Positions 52,228 to 52,995 of a stretch of 52,995 nt of DNA are shown one piece after another. A program made the translations under genes and the position numbers. Source of the DNA: Pseudomonadota bacterium (lineage in GTDB: Bacteria > Pseudomonadota > Gammaproteobacteria > Pseudomonadales > Moraxellaceae); contig JAJZHK010000017.1 of the NCBI GenBank assembly GCA_021804565.1, positions 1 to 52,995 on the forward strand, read 5' to 3'. Under the pieces are notes generated by a model. It was not told where the DNA came from and searched no databases. It saw nothing but the letters and a program-made list of their open reading frames with translations. The first letter of the stretch is position 1; each line of letters begins with the position of its first letter.

Positions 52228-52995
52228 ATGGCGACCGGTGATTACAATCGTGACGAAGAAATCGCTCGTCTGAAGAAAGACTGGGCTGAAAATCCCCGCT
52301 GGAAGGGCGTCACCCGCACCTACAGTGCCGAGGACGTCGTACGCCTGCGTGGCTCCCTCAAGGTCGAAAGCACCCTGGCTCGTCGCGGTGCCGAAAAGCT
52401 GTGGAAGCTGCTCTCGGAAGGGGCCAAGCCCAGTTTCCGTCCGGAAAAAGATTTCGTCAACTGCATGGGCGCCTTGACCGGTGGCCAGGCTGTGCAGCAG
52501 GCCAAGGCTGGCGTGCAAGGCATCTATCTGTCCGGCTGGCAGGTTGCCGCTGACAACAACACCGGCATGACCATGTACCCGGACCAGTCCCTGTACCCGG
52601 TCAACTCGGTGCCCGCTGTTGTTGAACGTATCAACAACTCCTTCCGCCGTGCCGATCAGATCCAGTGGCAGAAGGGCATCAAGGCCGGTGACAAGGGCTA
52701 TGTGGACTATTTCCTGCCTATCGTGGCCGATGCCGAAGCAGGCTTCGGTGGTGTGCTCAATGCCTATGAGCTGATGCGTGCCATGATCACCGCCGGCGCT
52801 GCGGGCGTTCACTTTGAGGACCAGCTGGCTTCGGTCAAGAAGTGTGGTCATATGGGTGGCAAGGTGCTGGTGCCGACCCAGGAAGCGGTGCAGAAGCTGA
52901 CCGCGGCCCGTCTGGCCGCTGACGTCGCTGATGTGCCGACCATCGTGCTGGCGCGTACCGATGCCAATGCCGCTGACCTGCTGACCTCAGACAGA
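52228..52995 (+). CDS. aceA: Isocitrate lyase, 5' part (continues past the right edge)
   Basis: 256 codons are visible and the frame is open at the edge. Glyoxylate-shunt enzyme splitting isocitrate to glyoxylate and succinate, needed for growth on acetate or fatty acids. Clear signatures: [88 protein letters not shown] with the catalytic Cys, and [10 protein letters not shown]. It is the enterobacterial/pseudomonad short-type enzyme as far as visible. Confidence 0.96.
   Translation, partial: MATGDYNRDEEIARLKKDWAENPRWKGVTRTYSAEDVVRLRGSLKVESTLARRGAEKLWKLLSEGAKPSFRPEKDFVNCMGALTGGQAVQQAKAGVQGIYLSGWQVAADNNTGMTMYPDQSLYPVNSVPAVVERINNSFRRADQIQWQKGIKAGDKGYVDYFLPIVADAEAGFGGVLNAYELMRAMITAGAAGVHFEDQLASVKKCGHMGGKVLVPTQEAVQKLTAARLAADVADVPTIVLARTDANAADLLTSDR

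Noticed and set aside
52165-52851. 228-codon minus-strand frame near the right edge
   Set aside because: Antisense to aceA, whose frame carries unmistakable isocitrate lyase motifs but has no stop within the window.
1-52995. tRNA, rRNA, CRISPR array, prophage or replication origin
   Set aside because: Intergenic gaps are short, and no cloverleaf, regular spacer repeat, phage gene set or DnaA-box cluster was seen by reading both strands.

Overview
The window reads as an ordinary stretch of chromosome from a GC-rich (about 60% by eye) gammaproteobacterium. Three features point to Pseudomonadales, possibly near Moraxellaceae or Alcanivorax-like lineages: the order ygfZ / sdhE / nadB / mucD / lepA / lepB / DUF4845 / rnc / era / recO / pdxJ / acpS, a pair resembling PA4642 and DUF349, and an SCP2-like protein coupled to an iron alcohol dehydrogenase. 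This placement is inferred from gene order and protein character, not from a database search.

Layout. (1) 1-1020: two abutting IS200/IS605 TnpB remnants sharing a conserved 3' end, with no tnpA. (2) 1094-1802: a small lipoprotein and a ribbon-helix-helix regulator, both on the minus strand. The regulator is divergent from (3) 1895-8981, a six-gene operon hyfBCEFGI encoding a membrane complex related to hydrogenase-4 and complex I. Its catalytic subunit lacks the NiFe cysteine pairs and no ferredoxin-type subunit is present, so it is an energy-converting-hydrogenase-related (Ehr) complex rather than a hydrogenase. (4) 8845-13349: a ClC transporter, an orphan zf-HC2 protein, a lipoprotein and a ceramidase-like hydrolase. 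(5) 13413-22505: ttcA, recQ, nemRA, a circularly permuted ATP-grasp protein, a lemA-M48 peptidase pair and pyrD. (6) 22477-26311 on the minus strand: a two-component system, an HDOD protein and ygfZ. (7) 26390-37631: sdhE, nadB, then the long mucD-lepA-lepB-rnc-era-recO series, an SDR, pdxJ and acpS. (8) 37628-44406 on the minus strand: acyltransferase, DUF349, PA4642-like, peroxiredoxin, serine hydrolase and desaturase. (9) 44510-51053: a UvrD-like helicase, an AMACR-like CoA-transferase-family protein, a TPR protein, the SCP2-like / Fe-ADH operon and a PlsC-like acyltransferase. (10) 51133-52995: a LysR regulator divergent from aceA (isocitrate lyase), which runs off the right edge.

The most interesting items are the NiFe-less Ehr operon with its divergent RHH regulator and a long palindrome over the promoter; the very tight packing of convergent genes (eight of nine intact convergent pairs overlap at their 3' ends, two of them by a shared TTAA that is a stop codon on both strands); the circularly permuted ATP-grasp orphan; and the SCP2-like / Fe-ADH operon with an 18-bp palindrome at its predicted transcription start. 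No tRNA, rRNA, CRISPR array or prophage was seen.
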